From assembly GCA_964019335.1 (NCBI GenBank), contig OZ025707.1:357501-421500 (forward strand): a DNA stretch of 64,000 nucleotides, in the 5' to 3' direction. Below, piece by piece: positions 60,742-64,000 of the stretch. Within the stretch, counting starts at the first letter, position 1. The number at the start of each line of letters is the position of its first letter. Below the pieces are notes generated by a model, which had not been told where the DNA came from, made no database searches, and worked only from the letters and a program-made list of their open reading frames with translations. Origin of the DNA: Diplonema japonicum. Its lineage: Eukaryota > Euglenozoa > Diplonemea > Diplonemida > Diplonemidae. The position numbers and the translations under genes were made by a program.

Positions 60742-63700
60742 ATGTCTGACTGGAGCAGCGGATGGGGCAACTCGCATCATTACTACTACAAGCCTGATGT
60801 GGAGAAACTCCCAGGGATTGCAAGAAAGGCTGTGGAGCACCTCAATGCCATAACATCAGGCAAGACAGTCAGCGAGCGTCTTGCGCGAGAATCTTGTTCT
60901 TTTTTATTCTCGGATTTAGAAGATGAAGTTGGCCGGCACGGGATGGAACGAATTACATCGGGCGGGTACTACAGTGGGTACAAGGAACCGAATGATGGTT
61001 TTTACCCTTGCCTTATCTCTATCACAAACGCGTTGCGTAAAGCAGCGGAGGCAAAAACCTTCCACCAAGATGGTGGTTACCGTGCCATCGCCGCCATAGC
61101 CGCAACTCACGAAACAATACAAAACCTAATGGTCAAGCCCACCGAGGGCAAGGCGAACCAGGTGAAGCAAGGTGACACCATCTACACTAACCTCTTAAAG
61201 ACGGAAAACCTCTGCACCGCCGCAATCTTGGAGCTCAGCCACACTGAGCCTCCCGCGTCTGCCTGGTCCGAACTTGAATCCTTAAAACACCGCTCAGGAT
61301 ACGTGAACCACTGGGACTCGGTCCCCGTTACCGTTTTGAAAAAGTGGTCAGCGAAGATGCCCTACGGAAAGCAAGGAGCGGTTGCTTTCAAACGGGTCCT
61401 TGAAATGCGTTCGTGCTTGAAGGGAAAGGTTCAGAAATGGGAAACTGTTCTCTCCGAGCTGGTCAGCGATGCGAAGGACTCCAGGAGGTGTGCGGAGATC
61501 CTCCTGTGGATCGCACAGGACTCCACTAAGTGCAACAAGTACACACCGAAAACCATTTCACCCGACTCCACCACCATCGGGCAGATTTTGCGAAAATGCG
61601 CCGACGGTGTCCCCCCCGACATGGTGTGGTCCTTCATCAACGATCCAAACCTCGCGCTCAAAGCGTCTGAAGAAGCTCTCGCCGCTTCGCAACCAGGCTA
61701 TGAGCTCGAGGGAAAGTGGGTCTACGGCGGTTCCAGCTACACCATCGAGAGACGTGACGGTGCGCTGATCTGGAACGAGAAAGTTTACAGCCATCTGTTA
61801 GAAGGCGAAATTAAGACCTCGAACACTGCAGGACAGCCGCGCCTGCCGCCCTCATTCCCTGCAAGATGGTCCGCGGGGCTCAACAACGGCGGTGCGATAT
61901 TTATCCGCGCGCTTGGCGAGCACGCGTTGGAATCTGTCTACAAGGATGACGCAGAATCGCTCGCTTCCGGTGTGAAAACAATCGCCACCCGTTCTGCCGA
62001 CTCTGGAAGGGACACTGTCATTGGGTATTGTTCAAAGCTGCTGCAGACTACGCTTGCGTCACCACCGACTCCTGAAGTCGTCACCAACTGTCAGAAAGCG
62101 TTCCAGCAGCTCCCCCAGCTCGCCAGCGGGTTGCTGAAACATCTTGAAGACCGGTTTACGTTACGGCACTGCCACGCCACCACGGCTGTCAGAGTGCTCC
62201 AGACCCTCCCCGGCGACGCGAACGCCATTATCGGCCCCAACGGCTTCCTCAAAAAACAGTCGAACAAGAAACCGTCTCAGAACCTCATCGCGGTGGTGCT
62301 GGAGGTTCTCGAGAGCCAGTGGCCCCTCGCCTCGCAGGACGCGATCACCATCATCAAGAACGTGGCGATGCACGAACACCACAGCAGCGATCCAGCTGCG
62401 GTCCTTCTGTGCTTATCTTCCGTTGCGCGGACGGATTTCGACGGGACGTGGGACTGGCTGCGCGGCTACAAGGAAAAGGATTACTTCAACGCCTTTGAGA
62501 TCTGTGGCCACCACGTGAGATGCACGCATCCCGAGCTCGCCTCTGCCTCCGTCGTTGACGTCGATTACTTCGCCGATTCCATCGAGTTCCGTCTCATCAT
62601 CCGGGCCGGTGCGTCAGACCACGTTGGAGGTGCCGGGGCACCCACCGCGAACACCGCTGAGCTCGCACAGGATCAGAACATCGGTGCGGGCGACCGTGTC
62701 AGGGTGCGTGACCACGCCGCAAGCGACTGGAAGCTCGGCATTGTGACAGAAGCTCCAGACGCGGCTAACCCAAACACGGAGGTCAAGGTCAGAAGCGACG
62801 GATGGCAGACGGCGTACACTTGGAACTTCATCGAAAAGGTGCTTGCGCCGCCCCCATCAGAGGCAGCGAGCCACGGCACCAACGGCAGCTGGAGTACAAG
62901 CGTAAGGGTGAAGCTGACACGCTATCCGCAAGTTGTGGCCGGCTCGTGGAAGACGTCCTATGGCGACGACAACGAGTGTGAATTCAAACCGCGGGTGATC
63001 CCCCCTCCCTCGCGTGGCTACGTGGCCGGCGACACAGGTTTCGAGACACTTGCCCCCGCCTTGCAAGAGTGGGTGGCAAGGTGGGACCCTCGAGGGTGCG
63101 GATCTAGACTGTACCCCTGTGCCACGGACTTTGTCGAGCAGGTAGTGAATGGCGACGTGATGGAGCGTGACAGGCTTCTTCCCAGGATGTGGGAATGGGT
63201 GGTCAGAAAGGTGATGGCACACCACTTCCGTTTCATGGCAGACCTCGACGCTTGGGTGTTTGGCGGCAGCGACGGTTTGCAAACATGCAAGGGTTCTCGA
63301 AAAGAAGCCGCACAGGTCCTGCTCGAGCAGTATTTCCTTGTACGGAAAATCGAATGGCACACCGCGCCGATCAACTTGGAAAAGGCGAAGCCCATTGCAG
63401 GGATTTACAAAGGTGCAGACGTTTTCTTCGCAGACGCGAGTGCTGCGCAGACCGAGTTGCAGGAGAAGATCAATTCCAGGAACGTGTCTCGATCGCAAGT
63501 GCTTGAGTTTGAGAGACACCGTGCTATCCTTGATGCTAACAAGATAGAACTGACCTCCAACGTGATCCTAGAGGATATCGGGAAGGAGCTCAGAGGCGTG
63601 GAGCATACATCGGCTATGTTGCGTGAGCTGGTCGACAGGTGGGGTGTGAACGGTGCTGATGACTTGCTTGCTCAGCTTGAGGACACTGTGAGACAAAGAG

Positions 63701-64000
63701 ATCTGACCCCGCTGTGCTTGATCGAGCAGCTGCATAAGGAAGTGTGTGTGAAGCTTGGCGCTGTCCTGCAGCTCCCTGACGCAGCTACGTCTCCGCTTCT
63801 CCGTGCGCACTTCCTGCAGAAGACGGGTGGCAAGACCCACGCTGACGATTTCCCTAAGAAGTTTAACCTTGTGCTAAAGGACATCGCCACCATGACCATC
63901 TCCACACCGTGTGTCAACGCGGTGGCGGACCTCGACCCCCCGGAGGGCAACTACGCTGAAGGTCGTCGTGATCAAGAACAACGGCTTCTTACATCCCTCG
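60742..64000 (+). CDS. Very large protein of unknown function, open at the right edge
   Basis: From ATG 60742 (A-rich leader directly upstream) the frame is open for at least 1086 codons to the end of the window with no stop. The N-terminal ~300 residues are helical (HEAT-like in feel, not proven). A beta module lies at ~325-390 (GKWVYGGSSYTIERRDGALI...GGAIFIRALGE). An SH3-like or MIB-like barrel lies at ~650-710 (GDRVRVRDHAASDWKLGIV...DGWQTAYTWNFI), and further charged helical regions follow. No catalytic motif or signal peptide is visible. Small barrels of this kind occur in large ubiquitin ligases such as HERC2/MIB, but no RING or HECT is in view; a C-terminal domain beyond the window would settle this. 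Confidence 0.7.
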   Translation, partial: MSDWSSGWGNSHHYYYKPDVEKLPGIARKAVEHLNAITSGKTVSERLARESCSFLFSDLEDEVGRHGMERITSGGYYSGYKEPNDGFYPCLISITNALRKAAEAKTFHQDGGYRAIAAIAATHETIQNLMVKPTEGKANQVKQGDTIYTNLLKTENLCTAAILELSHTEPPASAWSELESLKHRSGYVNHWDSVPVTVLKKWSAKMPYGKQGAVAFKRVLEMRSCLKGKVQKWETVLSELVSDAKDSRRCAEILLWIAQDSTKCNKYTPKTISPDSTTIGQILRKCADGVPPDMVWSFINDPNLALKASEEALAASQPGYELEGKWVYGGSSYTIERRDGALIWNEKVYSHLLEGEIKTSNTAGQPRLPPSFPARWSAGLNNGGAIFIRALGEHALESVYKDDAESLASGVKTIATRSADSGRDTVIGYCSKLLQTTLASPPTPEVVTNCQKAFQQLPQLASGLLKHLEDRFTLRHCHATTAVRVLQTLPGDANAIIGPNGFLKKQSNKKPSQNLIAVVLEVLESQWPLASQDAITIIKNVAMHEHHSSDPAAVLLCLSSVARTDFDGTWDWLRGYKEKDYFNAFEICGHHVRCTHPELASASVVDVDYFADSIEFRLIIRAGASDHVGGAGAPTANTAELAQDQNIGAGDRVRVRDHAASDWKLGIVTEAPDAANPNTEVKVRSDGWQTAYTWNFIEKVLAPPPSEAASHGTNGSWSTSVRVKLTRYPQVVAGSWKTSYGDDNECEFKPRVIPPPSRGYVAGDTGFETLAPALQEWVARWDPRGCGSRLYPCATDFVEQVVNGDVMERDRLLPRMWEWVVRKVMAHHFRFMADLDAWVFGGSDGLQTCKGSRKEAAQVLLEQYFLVRKIEWHTAPINLEKAKPIAGIYKGADVFFADASAAQTELQEKINSRNVSRSQVLEFERHRAILDANKIELTSNVILEDIGKELRGVEHTSAMLRELVDRWGVNGADDLLAQLEDTVRQRDLTPLCLIEQLHKEVCVKLGAVLQLPDAATSPLLRAHFLQKTGGKTHADDFPKKFNLVLKDIATMTISTPCVNAVADLDPPEGNYAEGRRDQEQRLLTSL

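Overview
This is nuclear DNA of a unicellular eukaryote. Coding sequence has moderately high GC, and genes are separated by spacers rich in long homopolymers (runs such as T43, A38, G23 and C21). Fifteen very short GT-AG introns (34-70 bp) can be placed from reading frame and family motifs; 14 of 15 are phase 0. All genes that look functional lie on the + strand. Many start codons follow an A-rich leader, and several follow a pyrimidine-rich tract ending in AG. One-way gene order, AG acceptors just upstream of starts, a BILBO1-type N-terminal domain and a YNPSKL...KYGPEP motif point weakly towards Euglenozoa, perhaps an intron-bearing lineage. That placement is inference.

Layout. 1-1.6 kb: the 3' end of an unrecognised gene, then an orphan LINE C-terminal domain. 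1.7-18.9 kb: two tandem giant genes (2365 and 2546 aa). Each has two internal helical repeats, a degenerate NACHT-like NTPase, a winged-helix-like segment, pentapeptide repeats and a C-terminal propeller-like region ending in an RCC1-like motif. They look like NLR/STAND proteins that have lost their ATPase residues. 8.9-11.2 kb: repeats and a piggyBac-type zinc-finger fragment. 19.4-26.1 kb: a broken minus-strand surface-protein gene (cadherin-like plus C-type lectin plus Cys-rich) abutting a decayed LINE, whose reverse transcriptase is interrupted at motif A by in-frame ankyrin repeats.

27-42 kb: a dense gene run. It holds a coiled-coil/GIY-YIG-like protein, a protein with duplicated beta domains, a helix-hairpin-helix/coiled-coil protein, an Arp4-like actin-related protein, a UVR-like coiled-coil/WW protein, a mucin-like membrane protein with cytosolic Tudor-like domains, a BILBO1-type NTD fused to a short-chain dehydrogenase lacking its tyrosine, and an ADP-ribosyltransferase-like protein. 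42.6-43.9 kb: a decayed piggyBac. 44-64 kb: a J-domain protein, an L-threonine 3-dehydrogenase, a WW+IQ+SRPK kinase, a 2161-aa His/Ala/Lys repeat protein, a Rho GTPase whose CAAX box lies in a second exon, and a very large protein running off the right edge.

The genes do not form one pathway. The most notable items are the paired pseudo-NTPase NLR-like giants with a conversion tract, the LINE-ankyrin chimera, several unusual domain fusions, and at least five families of short dispersed repeats in the spacers.
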